A stretch of 64,000 bases of DNA from Zygnema cylindricum (taxonomy: Eukaryota > Streptophyta > Zygnematophyceae > Zygnematales > Zygnemataceae). Below, one piece after another: positions 10,778 to 23,903 of this stretch (positions are counted from its first letter, which is position 1; the number at the start of each line of letters is the position of its first letter). The notes under the pieces are model-generated. The model did not search any database. It was not told the DNA's origin and saw only the letters and a program-made list of their open reading frames with translations. Location of the stretch: contig JBBHKE010000765.1 in assembly GCA_037447655.1 (NCBI GenBank), positions 252,559 through 316,558 of the forward strand. Reading direction: 5' to 3'. A program made the position numbers and the translations under genes.

Positions 10778-11866
10778 GGTTATGGGCCCACCGCCCAAAT
10801 TGCCTATTTTTGACGGACTGACTACTTATACTGGGAAGATATGTTGAGCTCATATTTCGAAAAGAGGGACTTGTCACCCATTGTGGAAGGAACAACGGAT
10901 GTGACTGCGGCGGATTGGAGAAAGAAGAATCTCCATTGCCTCAACGTTTTGAAGCAGTCTATGACAAAAGATTTGGTTATGTGGTATCTTGTGATGAAGA
11001 AAGCATCTGATGTTTAGTTTAGTGTACGTGCTATGTATGTTCAGCTAGATGTTATTGTCCAGACAAACATAGCCACTCAGATTTTTGAATTTAAGTATTC
11101 TGGAGGTAGTATGTCAGATCATTGTCATGCTATGAAAAGGTTATTTCTTCAGAGTACTAGTGCAAGTGGGGACTTCTCACCACCTCAGCAGGCTATGTTG
11201 TTGATGAGAACTTTGCCCGATGAATATAAGGGAGCCATGGATAGGCTTAGGGTTATTCCACAACGTCAATGGAACATAGCATTAGCAATTCAACTTATTT
11301 TGAGTTTAGAAGCTAACCAAATGTCACAAAGAGGTAGTATTAAGTTTGTTCAGGCACTAGCTAACCAGTTTTCAGACTATAAGATTGGCAATGGCAGTGG
11401 CAGAGGTAGTGGTCCTAGAAGGACACCTTTGACATGCTATTATTGTGATGAAAAAGGCTATGTTTTCAGATTGTGTAATGCCTACAAAAGAGCGAAAGCT
11501 ACAGGAAATTTTTGCTCTGGTTGGGACGAAAGCCGGGTTCCTTCTCAATCTGGTGGACGGCCAACTTCTCTATTCAACAAACTAAAGGAGGAGGATGTGA
11601 GCAGCTATCCCATCAACAGGGAAAAGAAATACTTTGCGATGGCACAAGCAACGGAAGGCATGGAGGAAGACGAATGGATAATGGACTCCGGTGCATCTGC
11701 CCACATGTGCTACAATCGCCATCTATATGAGAGTATTCAATCTAGTTCACCCACCAAAATTTATTTTAGCGATGATACCTTTGTTGAGTCAAAAGCAAAG
11801 GGGAGGGTGTCACTTATGTTGAACGTAGAGGGAAAACCTGTGAAAAGGGTTTTGGAAGATGTGTAG
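10650..11866 (+). pseudogene. gag: A1 gag-protease, broken
   Basis: Starts at ATG 10650 inside the LTR and crosses the primer site in frame. A one-base deletion after the PIFDG segment (near 10817-10822, compare 33010) shifts the frame and ends it at 10847. A TGG-to-TAG change occurs at about 11014. The open stretch 11033-11866 holds the gag body, a zinc knuckle in which the histidine has become tyrosine (CYYCDEKGYVFRLC), and the protease site DSGASAHMC. It then ends at a stop where the other copies have leucine. Gag packages RNA and the protease matures it; neither can be made intact here. Confidence 0.88.
10778..10792 (+). other. Primer-binding site complementary to the tRNA-iMet anticodon arm
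   Basis: GGTTATGGGCCCACC begins at the first base after the LTR. Its complement GGTGGGCCCATAACC is the anticodon stem-loop (CAT anticodon) of plant initiator tRNA-Met as I remember it. Priming by an internal half-tRNA fragment is established for Drosophila copia; most plant Copia elements use the 3' end of the tRNA. The site is in frame within gag and encodes V-M-G-P. Confidence 0.85.
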
Positions 11867-11905
11867 CATGTCCCAGCTTTTAAAAGAAACTTTTTCTCTA
11901 CGTCA

Positions 11906-12280
11906 GTGGTAGAAAAGAAAGGTTTTAAAACTATATCTGAGAATGGAAAGAAAACACTGAGTAAGAATGGGAAAATAGTTGCAGAGGGATTTGTTGGAGG
12001 AAACAATTTGTATCGGTTCAGTCTTGCAAATGATAATGATAATGATGTTATGTACTCAAGTGTAATCAGTGATTGTGATTTATGGCATAAACATTTAAGA
12101 CATGTGAATTATGATAGATTAGAAAAGATGGTAAATCAAAAAATGGTGGAAGGTGTAAAAATTTGTCAAAAACTAGCATCAAATGTATGTGATGGTTGTG
12201 CAATGGGAAAAATTCATAAGTTGCCTTTCCCTTTGCAAACTGATCATAGAAGTAGTAGGGTGCTAGAACTAATTTATTAA
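11906..12280 (+). pseudogene. A1 pre-integrase region
   Basis: Continues the polyprotein with the GAG-pre-integrase segment (LWHKHLRHVNYDRL ... CDGCAMGKIHKLPFP). It carries the zinc-binding H/C pattern that precedes the integrase core in Copia. The final histidine region reads LRH where A5 has LGH. The frame ends at a TAA in the position where other copies read SDVWGP, which removes the aspartate-containing SDVWGP segment at the entry to the core. Confidence 0.82.
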
Positions 12281-12328
12281 GATGTATCGGGGCCATCTAG
12301 GTATCCATCTGTTGGAGGTTCTAAGTTC

Positions 12329-13792
12329 ATGCTTACCTTTACTGCTGACTATAGTAGATTTACTACAGTTTATTTTTTAAAGAGTAAGGATGAAGTTTTT
12401 TCAAAATTTAAGGAGTATAAGGCTTGGGTTGAAAATCTGCATGAGAGAAAGATAGGGGGATTCAGATCTGATAATGGAGGGGAGTACATTTCTAATGAAT
12501 TTGCAGAATTCCTAAAATTGCATGGAATCTCACGTCAGCTAAGCGTTCCCTATTCTCCGGAACAAAATGGTGTTTCAGAGAGGATGAATAGGACCATATC
12601 AGAGTGTGCTAGGACAATGATGGCTGATATGGACATAGATTACAAGTTTTGGGCAAAGGCCATGAATTGTGCAGCTTATGTGAAAAAAAGGCTAGAAACA
12701 AGGGCAGTAAAGGATAAAACACCTTACAAAATGTGGACAGGACAAAAACCAGATGTAAGTCACTTCAAAGTTTTTGAAAGTAAGATATTCTTGCTAGATA
12801 ATGATCCACAAAAATGGAAATTAGAGCCAAAAGGCATACCTGGCATATTTTTAGGGTATGATGATTATGCCAAGGGTTATAAAGTTTATGACATCAAGAC
12901 TAATAGAGTTATGGTAGCCAGAAACATCATAGTGAAGGATGAGGGAAAAGCAATAGATGTATTTAGTCAGCATACAGATGAAAAGAAAGATAGAAGTGTT
13001 GATTATATCTTTTTAGAGGAAAATCCAATGTTTTTCAAGAAAAACGTAGAAAATGCATCTAGTTTAAGTCAAAATGACTTAGAATCATCTTCTCCACCAG
13101 AAACAGGAAGCGTTATGCCTGAAAGAGTTGTAGACTCTCCTCTACCTCAAGCCGAAACTGAATTACAAGAGGAATCACATGTATCGAGGAGGAGGAACCA
13201 ACCATCTATACCAGCGACAGAATTTCAAGGTGGAGTTAGGCGAAGTGCACGAATCACGGGAGAAAGTGCAGCCTTTGCTTATTCTGCACACGTAGAAGAG
13301 CCTTTAACATTCAAAGAAGCTTTTTCGAGTAATGAAAGGGAACATTGGGTGGAAGCCGTCAATGAGGAAATGAAATCTATCATGGAGGCCCAAACATGGG
13401 ATCTGGTGGAACTTCCTCCGGGAAGAAAGGCTATTGGAAGTAAATGGGTGTTTAAATTAAAATTGAACCCAGATAATACCATAGACAGATATAAGGCTCG
13501 CTTGGTTGCTAAGGGATATAATCAAAAGGAGGGGATAGATTATAAAAAAACTTTTTCACCGGTTGTAAGGTTTCCATCTGTTCGCATCGTACTTACATTA
13601 GTGGTCATAGAGGATTTTGACATCCACCAAATGGATGTCAAAACTGCATTTTTGCATGGTGATTTAGATGAGGTCATCTATATGAAGCAAACAGAGGGTT
13701 ATGAGGAAGCAGGAAAAGAAAATCTTGTGTGCAGACTTTTAAAATCATTATATGGCCTAAAACACGCCCCTAGGCAATTGAACCGAAAGTAA
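12329..13792 (+). pseudogene. A1 integrase core to RT N-terminus
   Basis: A 487-codon open stretch. It holds the integrase core (FRSDNGGEY; QNGVSERMNRT with the catalytic glutamate), a low-complexity linker, then the start of RT ([30 protein letters not shown] ..., [12 protein letters not shown]). It stops at 13790 in the position where A5 reads L-D-E-F after NRK. RT copies the element RNA to cDNA. The separate one-ORF pieces show that the ancestor encoded integrase and RT in one frame, as in Copia. Confidence 0.88.
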
Positions 13793-13801
13793 GATGATTT
13801 C

Positions 13802-14892
13802 TTGACAAGATTAGGATTTACTAGTATTAGTTCAGATAATTCACTATATGTGATGTGTGGTGATAATCTTGATGAGGTGATTTTCATTGCTGTTTTTGTT
13901 GATGATTTGCTGCTAATTAGTAGGAATAAAGAAGGAATTGCTAGAGTAAAACACGCTCTTGATTCAAAAATTGAAATGAAAGATTTGGGTGAGGCTAAAT
14001 ACATTCTTGGAATACAAGTTGAAAGCGATAGAGAAAAGAAAATCATTAGGGTAACTCAAAAAGAAGTGTTAGGAAACATGTTGGAAAAATTTGGCTTGGT
14101 TAATGCCAAAGGTTGTGCAACTCCTATGGAGTATAAGCAAAAACTTGAAGGAATGGAGCATGAGGTTGGAGTCATAACATATGAGGAACTCAGTGCAGAA
14201 GAGCAAAAATTTATGTCCCAAGTACCCTACGGACAAGTAGTAGGAAGTCTAATTTACTTCATGAATCATACTAGGCCCGATATAGCTGCAGCTGTTGGTG
14301 TATTGAGCAGAAGTCTGCAAAATCCACGAAAGAGAGATTGGGAGGCTGCAAAAAGGGTGTTAAGGTATCTTGTAGAGACTAGAAATCTTAGGCTTACTTT
14401 GGGAGGGGACAAGGTTAGCATTAATACTTGGAGTGATGCTAGCTATGGTGATGTGCCTAGTAGGAAGTCTACAAGTGGGTATGTCATTCACATTAAGAAC
14501 TTCCTAGTAGTGGTACTTGTAGTTGGAGTAGTAAACTTCAAAAGGTCACAGCTCAATCTACGATGGAAGCTGAATACATGGCTGCGAGCGCAGCCTTGAA
14601 AGAGTTGCTATGGATTAAGGCATTTCTTCAAGAATTGGGTTTTACGCAACACGGGACACAAATAATGTGGTGGGACAATCAAGCAGCCATTTCTGTGGCT
14701 ACAAACCCAAGTCACCATTTTAAGAGTAAACATATGGACATTCGGCTACATTTGGTACGTGAGAAAGTCTTTGCAAAGGTGGTAAAACTTTGTTATTTGC
14801 CTGATGAGAAAATGGTTGCGGACATGTTGACAAAAGCCCTTCCCGCTCCTAAATTGGAGTACTGCAGAAAAGCATGTGGTCTAAGTGAGTAA
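13802..14892 (+). pseudogene. A1 RT catalytic region and RNase H
   Basis: The catalytic box is F-V-D-D-L-L, where the other family-A copies have Y-V-D-D. The RT thumb follows, with a PYGQVVGSLIYFMN segment. A frameshift near 14490-14540 splits the chain into 13802-14599 and 14563-14892. The second part is RNase H (MEAEYMAASAALKELLW, D-N-Q-A-A-I, HHFKSKHMDIRLH) ending MLTKALPAPK and a stop at 14890, 9 bp before the polypurine stretch. RNase H removes template RNA and makes the plus-strand primer. Confidence 0.88.
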
Positions 14893-14899
14893 GCCTTCT

Positions 14900-14914
14900 A
14901 AAGCTTAAGGGGAG
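14900..14914 (+). other. Polypurine tract of A1
   Basis: AAAGCTTAAGGGGAG directly precedes the 3' LTR start TATTGAA. A purine-rich run at this place primes plus-strand synthesis in LTR elements. The same AAAGCTTTAGGGGAG form is seen on the minus strand in families C (25298-25312) and D (55940-55954). Confidence 0.85.
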
Positions 14915-15578
14915 TATTGAAAAGTAAGCTTTAGTAAGCCTTAGAAATTTGAGTCTAGAACTTAGAATATTATTGGAATACCAACTGTACAATATTAACC
15001 AAATTTAGTGTGGATTTTTTGTAGTATCCACACGAATTGATATCTTTAAGTTAATTAGTGTGTAGGGCCGCCAATGAATGTAGACGTGATAAGAATCGCC
15101 CCGATTTTTAGGGTATAGATATTGTTATTGGACAATTATGGTCGAAACACTTAGATTTTTGTTAGTACAGTGTCAAGTGAACCATGTACATACGTTTTGG
15201 ATGTTTTCTAGATCTTTTGAGTATTAAGTTCAATTAGAATTGATCAACTCAATACAGAATGTTCATTATACACAAGAGTTAAGGAAATGAGAGCACTGAG
15301 TGTAGTTTAAGGTGTTTTATGCTCTATTGTCTCTAATTTGCTTGTAGTACATGTTTGTTTGGTTGAAAGACCTCTTTCTTTGGGAGTAACATATCTTACA
15401 ATATAGATCTAGTCTTTTAGGCATTTCTCTTTTGGTTTGCTTCCGTTAAAATGTCTGATAATGGGTCACCTCCTGTTGCAAGTGCTCCTATTAGCCGTAG
15501 TGCTCCACCTGCTGGTGCAAGTGTGACTCCTAGTGGGAGTGGATCGTAGCCGAGTCTTAATGTCTATGACATTCAACA
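14915..15578 (+). repeat. 3' LTR of A1 (664 bp)
   Basis: Repeats the 5' LTR through the gag start codon (15451) and stops at TTCAACA (15578), followed at once by the TSD and satellite. The gag N-terminal frame copied in it has a stop (GGATCGTAGCC near 15541-15551). Without the TSD, the gag sequence here would look like a truncated second element; the TSD shows it is part of the terminal repeat. Confidence 0.93.
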
Positions 15579-18500
15579 TAAATTACACAAACTGTTAGCG
15601 ATAACAAGAATTGTTATCTAACTTACAAAAACTGTTAGCGATAACAAGAATTGTTTCCTAAATTACACAAACAATTAGCGATAACAAGAATTGTTACCTT
15701 AATTACAGAAGTAGTTAGAGATAACATAAATTATTATCTAACTTACAAAAACGGTTAGCGATAATAGAAATTGTTATCTAAATTACACAAACTGTTAGCG
15801 ATAACAGGAATTGTAATCTAAATTACACAAACCGTTAGCGATAACATGAATTGTAATCTAAATTCCACAAACTTTTAGCCATAACAATAATTATTACCTA
15901 AATTACACAAACAATTAGCGATAATAAGAATTGTTACCTAAATTACACAAACTCTAAGTTATAACAAGAATTCTAAGCTAAATTACACAAACACTTAGCG
16001 ATAACAAGAATTGTTACCTAAATTACACAAACAGTTAGCGATAAACAGTAATTGGTACCTAAATTACATAAACAATTAGCGATAACAAGAACTATTACCT
16101 CAATTAAAAAAACAGTTAGCGATAACAGGAATTGTGACCTAAATTACACAAAGTGTTAGCTATAACATGAATTGTTACCTAAATTACACAAACAATTAGC
16201 GATAACAATAATTGTTACCTAATTTACACAAACAGTTAGAGCCAACAAGAATTGTTGAATAACTTACACAAACTTTTAGCGCTAACAAGAATAGTTACCT
16301 AGCTTACACAAACTGTTAGCGATAACAAGAATTCTTATCTAAATTACACAAACTGTTAGCGCTAACATATATTGTTACCTAAATTACACAAACAGTTAGC
16401 GATAACATGAATTGTTATCTTAATTTAAAAAATTGTTTGCGTTAAAAGGAATTGTTTTCTAAATTACACAAACAGTTAGCGCTAACAAGAATTATTATCT
16501 AAATTACACAAACTCTAAGCGATAACAAGAATCGTAACCTAAATTACACAAACTGTTAGCGATAACATAAATTGTTACCTAAATTACACAAACATTTAGC
16601 GATAACAAGAATTGTTACCTAAATTACACAAACATTTAGCAATAACAAAAAATGGTACCTAAATTACACAAACAATTAGCGATAACAAGAATTGTTATCT
16701 TACTTACAAAAACTGTTAGCGATAACAAGAATTGTCTCCTAAATTACATAAACAATTAGCGATAACAAGATTTGTACTTAAATTACACAAACAGTCAACA
16801 ATAACAAAAATTGTGACCTAAATTACAGAAAAAGATAGAGATAACAAAAATTGTTATCTAACTTACACAAACAGTTAGCGCTAACAAGAATGGTTACCTT
16901 ACTTCCACAAACTGTTATCGATAACAAGGATTGTTTTCTAACTTACCTAACTTACACAAACAGTTAGCGATAACAGGAATTGTTACCTAAATTACCTAAA
17001 CAATTAGCGATAACATGATTTTTTTCTAATTTACACACACTGTTAGAGCTAACAAGAATGGTTACCTAACTAACACAAACAATAGCGATGACATGAATTG
17101 TTAAATAAATTTCACAAACAGTTAGCGATAATATGAATTGTTATCTAAATTACACAAACTTTTAGGGATAACAGGAATTGTAATCTAAGTTACACAAACT
17201 GTTAGCGATATCAAGAATTGTTGCCTAAATTACACAAACTGTTAGCGATAACAATAATTGTTACCTAAATTACTAAAACAATTAGCGATAACAAGAATTG
17301 TTACCTAAATTACATAAACAATTAGCAATATCAAGAATTGATACCTAAATTATAGAAAAAGTTAGCGATAACAAGAATTGATACCTAAATTACTCAAACA
17401 GTTAGCGCTAACAAGAATTGTTATCTAACTTACACAAAATGTTAAAGCTAACAAGAATGGTTACCTAACTTACACAATCTATTAGCTATAACAGGAATTG
17501 TTACCTAACTTATACAAATTGTTAGCGATAACTAGAATTGTTACCTTAATAACACAATTAGTTAGTGAGAACAAGAATCGTTACCTTAAATACACAAACG
17601 GTTAGCGCTAACAAGAATGGTTACCTAACTTACAAAAATTTTTATCGATAACAAGGATTGTTACCTTAATTACACAAACTATTAGCGATAACAAGAATTG
17701 TTTTCTAACTTACCTAACTCGCACAAACAGTTAGCGATTTTAAGAATTGTTTTCTAATTTACACACACTGTTAGAGCTAACAAGAATGGTTACCTAACTA
17801 ACACAAACAATTGCGATAATATGAATTGTTACCTATATTACACAACAGTTAGTGATAATAAGAATTGTTATCTAAATTACACAAACTGTTAGCAATAACA
17901 AGAATTAAAATCTAAATTACACAAACTGTTAGCGATAACAAGAATTATTGCCTAAATTACACAAACTGTTAACGATAACAATAATTGTTACCTAAATTAC
18001 TGAAACAATTAGCGATAACAAGAATTGTTACCTAAGTTACAGAACAGTTAGCGATAATAAGAATTGTTACCTTAATTACAAAAACAGTTAGCGCTAACAA
18101 GAATTGTTATCTAACTTACACAAACTATTAAAGCTAACAACAATGGTTACCTAACTTACACAATCTGTTAGGGATAACAGGAATTGTAATCTAAATTACA
18201 CAAACTATTAGCGATAACAATAATTGTTACCTAAATTAGACAAACTATTAGCGATAACAATAATTGTTGTCTAAATTACACAAACTCTTAGCGATAATAA
18301 GAATTGTAACCTTAATTACACAAACAGTTAGCGATAACAAGAATTGTTACCTAAATTACACAAAAAGTTAGCGATAAACAGGAATTGTTACCTAAATTAC
18401 ACAAACAATTAGCGATAACAAGAACTATGACCTGAATTACAGAAACAGTTAGCGATAAGAAGAATTGTTACCTAAATTAGAAAAACTGTTAGCTATAACA

Positions 18501-21500
18501 AGATGTACCTAAATTACACAAACAGTTAGCGATAACAAGAATTATTACCTAAATTACACAAAGAGTTAGCGCCCACAAGAATTGTTATATAACTTACAAA
18601 AACTGTTAACGCTAAAAGAGTAATTACCTTGCTTACACAAACTGTTAGCGATAACAAGAATTGTTATCTAAGTTACACAAAAAGTTAGCGCTAACAGGAA
18701 TTGTTACCTAAATTACACAAACAGTTAGCGATAACATAAATTGTTATCTAAATTACACAAACTTTTTGCGTTAACAGGAATTGTTTTCTAAATTACACAA
18801 AGAGTTAGCGCTAACAAGAATTGTTATCTAAATTATACAAACTATTAGCGATAACAAGAATTGTAATATAAATTACACAAACTATTAGCGATATCAAAAA
18901 TTGTCACCTAAATTACACAAACACTTAGCGATAACAAAAATTGTTACCTAAATTACACAAACAGTTTGCAATATCAAGAAATTTTATCTAACTTATACAA
19001 ACATATAGCAATATCAAGAATTGTCACCTAAATTACACAAACAATTAGCGATAAAAACAATTATTGTTAACTAGATTTCACAAACTTTTAGCGATAACAA
19101 GAAATGGTACCTAAATTACACAAACAGTTAGCGATAACAGGAATTTGTACCTAAATTACACAAACTGTTAGGGTTAACAGGAATTGAAATCTAAACTACA
19201 CAAACTGTTAGCGATTACACGAATTGTAATCTTAATTACACAAACTTTTAGCGCTAACATTAATTGTTATCTAACTTACAAAAATAGTTAGCGATAACAG
19301 GAATAGTTACCTAAATTACACACACTGTTATAGCTAACAAGAATGGTTACCTAACTTACACTAAATGTTAGCAATAACACGAATTGTTAACTAAGTTAGA
19401 CAAACTGTTAGCGATAACAAGATTTTTTACCTAAATTACACAAACATTTAGCCATAACAAAAATTATCACTTGAAATACACAAACAATTAGCGATAACAA
19501 GAATTGTTACCTAAATTACGGAAACAATTAGCAATAACAGGAATTGATACCTAAATTACACAAACAATTAGCAATAACAAGAATTGTTATCTAACTTACA
19601 AAAACTGTTAGCGATTACAAGAAATGTTTCCTAAATTACACAAACAGTCAGCAATAACAAAAATTGTGACCTAAATTACAAAAATAGTTAGAGATAACAA
19701 AAATTGTTATCTAACTTACACAAACAGTTAACACTAACAAGAATGGTAACCTAACTAACACAAACAATAGCGATAACATGAATTGTTACCTAAATTACAC
19801 AAACAGTTAGCGATAATAGAAATTGTTATCTAAATTACACAAACTGTTAGCGATAACAAGAATTGTAATCTAAATTACACAAACTGTTAGCGATAATAAG
19901 AATTGTTGCCTAAATAACACAAACTTTTAAAGCTAACAAGAATGGTTACCTAACTAACAAAAACAATAGCGATAACATGAATTGTTAGCTAAATTACACA
20001 AACAGTTAGCGATAATAGAAATTGTTATCTAAATTTCACAAACTGTTAGTGATAACAGGAATTGTAATCTAAATTACACAATCTGTTAGCGATAAGTAGA
20101 ATTGTTACCTAAATTACACAATTAGTTAGCGAGAATAAGAATCGTTACCTAAAATACACAAACATTTAGCGATAACAATAATTAATACCTATATTACACA
20201 AACCGTTAGCGCTAACACGAAATGTTATCTTACTTACACAAACTGTTACCAATAACAAGAATTGTTACCTAAATTACAGAAACAATTAGTGATAACAAGA
20301 ATTGTTACCTAAATTACAAAACAGTTAGCGATTACAGGATTTTTCACTTAAATTACACAAGTTGTTAACGATAACAAGATTTTTATCTAACTTACACAAA
20401 ATGCTAGCAATAACACGAATTGTTACCTCAATTACACAAAAAATTAGCAATAACAAGAATTGTTACCTAAATTACAAAAAAAGTTAGCGATTACAGGATT
20501 TTTCACTTAAATTACACAAGTTGTTAATGATAACAAGAATTTTTATCTATTTTACACAAACTGCTAGCGATAATAGGGATTCTTACCTAAATTACACAAT
20601 CAATTATCGTTAACAAATATTGTTACCTAAATGACACAAACAGTTAGTGTTAACAATAATTGTTACCTAGATTACAAAAACAGTTAGCGATAACAAGAAT
20701 TGTTATCTAACTTACACAAACAGTTAGCGCTAATAAGAATTGTTACCTAAATTACACAAATAGTTAGCGATTAGAAGAATTATTACCTAAATTATAGAAA
20801 CAGTTAGCGATAACATGAATTGTTACCTAAATAACACAAACTATTAGCGATAACATAAATTGTTAGCTAAATTACAAATACTATTAGCGATAACAAGAAT
20901 TGTTACATAAACTACAGAAACTGTTAGCAATAACATGAATTGTTACCTAAATTACACAAACTGTTAGCGATAACAAGAATTGTAACGTAGATTACACAAA
21001 TTGCTAGCGATAACATGAATTGATACATAAATTACACAAACTGTTAGGGATAACAAAAATTGTTACCTAAATTACAGAAAGAGTTAGTGATAACAGCAAC
21101 TATAATCATAATTACACAAACTGTTAGCGTTAACACGAAATGTTATCTTACTTACACAAAGTTTTACCAATAACGAGAATTGTTACCTAAATTACAAAAG
21201 CAATTAGCAATAACAAGAATTGTTACCTAAATTACCCAAACATTTAGCGATCACAGGATTTTTCACCTAAATTACACAAGTTGTTAACGATAACAAATTT
21301 TTTTATCTAACTTACACAAACTACTAGCGATAACAAGAATTGTTACCTAAATTACACAAACAATTAGCGTTAACAAATATTGTAACCTAAATAACACAAA
21401 CAGTTAGCGTTAACAAAAATTGTTACCTAGATTACAGAAACAGTTAGCGATAACAAGAATTGTTATCTAACTTACACAAACTGTTAGCGCAAACAAGAAT

Positions 21501-23903
21501 TGTTACCTAAATTACACAAAGAGTTAGCGATAACAAGAATTGTTACATAAACTATAGAAACTGTTAGCGATAACATGAATTGTTACATAAATTATACAAA
21601 CTATTTGTGATAGCAGGAATTATTACCTAAATTACACAAACAATTAGCGATAACAAAAAATGTAACCTAAATGACACAAACAGTTAGTGTTAACAAGAAT
21701 TGTTACCTAGATTACAGAAACACTTAGCGATAAAAAGAATTGTAACCTAAATTACATCAACAATTAACGATAACAAGAATTGTTACCTAAATTATACTAA
21801 CAGTTAACAATAATAAGAATTGTTACCTAAATTACACAAACTGTTAGCGATAACAAGAATTGTTATCTAACTTACACAAACTGTTAGCGATAACAGAAAA
21901 TGTTACCTAAATTACACAAACAATTAGCGATAACAAAAAATGTTACCTAAATGACACAAACAGTTAGTGTTAACAAGAATTGTTACTTAAATTACACAAA
22001 CAGTTAGCAATAATAAGAATTGTTACCTAAATTACACAAACTATTAGCGATAACAAGAATTGTTATCTAACTTACACAAACTGTTAGCGATAACATGAAT
22101 TGTTACCTAAATTACTCAAACTTTTAGCAATAACAAGAATTGTTACCTAAATAGCACAAACTCTTAGCCATAACAACAATTGTTACCTATATTACACAAA
22201 CAGTTAGCGATAACATGAATTGATATCTAAAATACACAAACTGTTAGCGATAACAAGAATTTTCACCTAAATTACACAAAGTGTTAGTGATAACAGGAAT
22301 TGTTATCTAAATTACACAAACAGTTAGCGCTTACAAGAAATTTTACCTAAATTACACAAAATGTTTCTTACACAAACTATTAGGAATAATAGTAAATGTT
22401 ACCTAAATTACACAAACAATTAGCAATAACAAGAATTGTTACCTAAATTACACAAACTGTTAACAATAATAAAAAGTGTTACCTAAATTACAAAAACGGT
22501 TAGCGATAACAGGAATTGTGACCTTAATTACATAAAAAGTTAGCGATAACAAGAATTGTTACATAGATTACACAAAGTGTTAGCGATAACAAGAATTGTT
22601 ACCTAAATTACAGAAAGATTCAGCGATAATAGGAAGTGTAAACTTAATTACACAAACTGTTATCGCTAACATGAAATGTTATCTTACTTACACCAAGTGT
22701 TACCAATAACAGGAATTGTTACCTAAAATACACAAACAATTAGTGATAACAAGAATAGTTACCTAAATTACACAAACAGTTGGTGATTACAGGATTTTTC
22801 ACCTATATTACACAAGTTGTTAATGATAACAAGAATTTTTATCTAACTTACACAAACTTTTAGCGCTAATAAGAATTGTTACCTAAATTACACAAATAGT
22901 TAGCGATGACAAGAATTGTTACATAAATTACACAAACAATTAGCGATTACAGGAATTGTTACCTAAATTACTGAAACTTTTAGCAATAACAAGAATTGTT
23001 ACCTTAATAGCACAAACTCTTAGCCATAACAACAATTGTTAACTATACTACACAAACAGTTAGCGATAACATGAATTGATATCTAAAATACACAAACTGT
23101 TAGCGATATCAAGAATTGTCACCTAAATTACACAAACTGTTAGTGATAACAGGAATTGTTATCTAAATTACACAAACAGTTAGCGCTTACAAGAAATGTT
23201 ACCTAAATAACACAAACTGTTACTTACACAAACTATTAAGAATAACAGTAATTGTTACCTAAATTACACAAACAATTAGCAATAACAAGAATTGTTACCT
23301 AAATTACACAAACTGTTAGCAATAACAGGAATTGTTACCTTAATTACATAAAGAGTTAGCGATAACAAGAATTGTTACATGGATTAGACAAACTATTAGC
23401 GATAACAAGAATTGTTACCTAAATTACAGAAAGATTAAGCGATAACAGGAAGTGTAAACTTAATTACACAAACTGTTAGCGGCTAACACGAAATGTTATC
23501 TTACTTACACAAAGTGTTACCAATAACAGGAATTGTTACCTAAAATACACAAACAATCAGCGATAACAAGAATTGTTACCTAAATTACACAAACAATTAG
23601 CGATAACAATAATTGTTACCTAAATTACACATACAATTAGCGATAACAAGAATTGTTACCTAAATTACAGAATTAGTTAGCGACAACAATAATTGTTATC
23701 TAACTTACACAAAATGTTAGCGATAATAAGAATTGTTACATAAATTATAAAAGCACTTAGCGATAACAAGAATTGTTACGTAACTTACTAGACTGTTAGC
23801 GCTAATTGTAATTCTTACCTAAATTACACAAACAGTTAGCAATAACAAGAATTCTTATCTTAATTACTGAAACTGTTAGCGATAACAAGATTTTTAATCT
23901 AAC
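15579..23903 (+). repeat. 40-bp satellite array S4 (plus polarity), largest block
   Basis: About 208 monomers, no gene. It includes marker blocks around 20190-20260, 20980-21200, 22550-22720 and 23370-23530. A segmental duplication of about 850 bp spacing links 22110-22740 with 22945-23560, sharing rare variants such as a shortened monomer (TGTTACTTACACAAAC). The six-monomer pattern of S3 recurs near 17410-17540 and 18100. The array changes abruptly to a family-C LTR near 23903. Confidence 0.95.

Larger units (their letters stand above)
10117..15578 (+). mobile_element. Complete family-A Copia element A1 with two LTRs and TSD
   Basis: Length 5,462 bp. The 5' LTR (10117-10777) and 3' LTR (14915-15578) differ at about 30 positions by eye (around 95% identity). 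The element is flanked by TAAAT at 10112-10116 and 15579-15583; removing it restores the monomer text TCTAAATTACAC. The order gag, protease, integrase, RT, RNase H is that of Ty1/copia. All frames are interrupted by stops or frameshifts, so the copy is dead, and LTR divergence indicates an old insertion. It gives the exact LTR limits for the family. Confidence 0.96.

Noticed and set aside
15451-15578. Second, truncated family-A element starting after the A1 3' LTR (gag start seen again)
   Set aside because: The matching TSD starts right after TTCAACA, so this gag text is the end of the 3' LTR itself.
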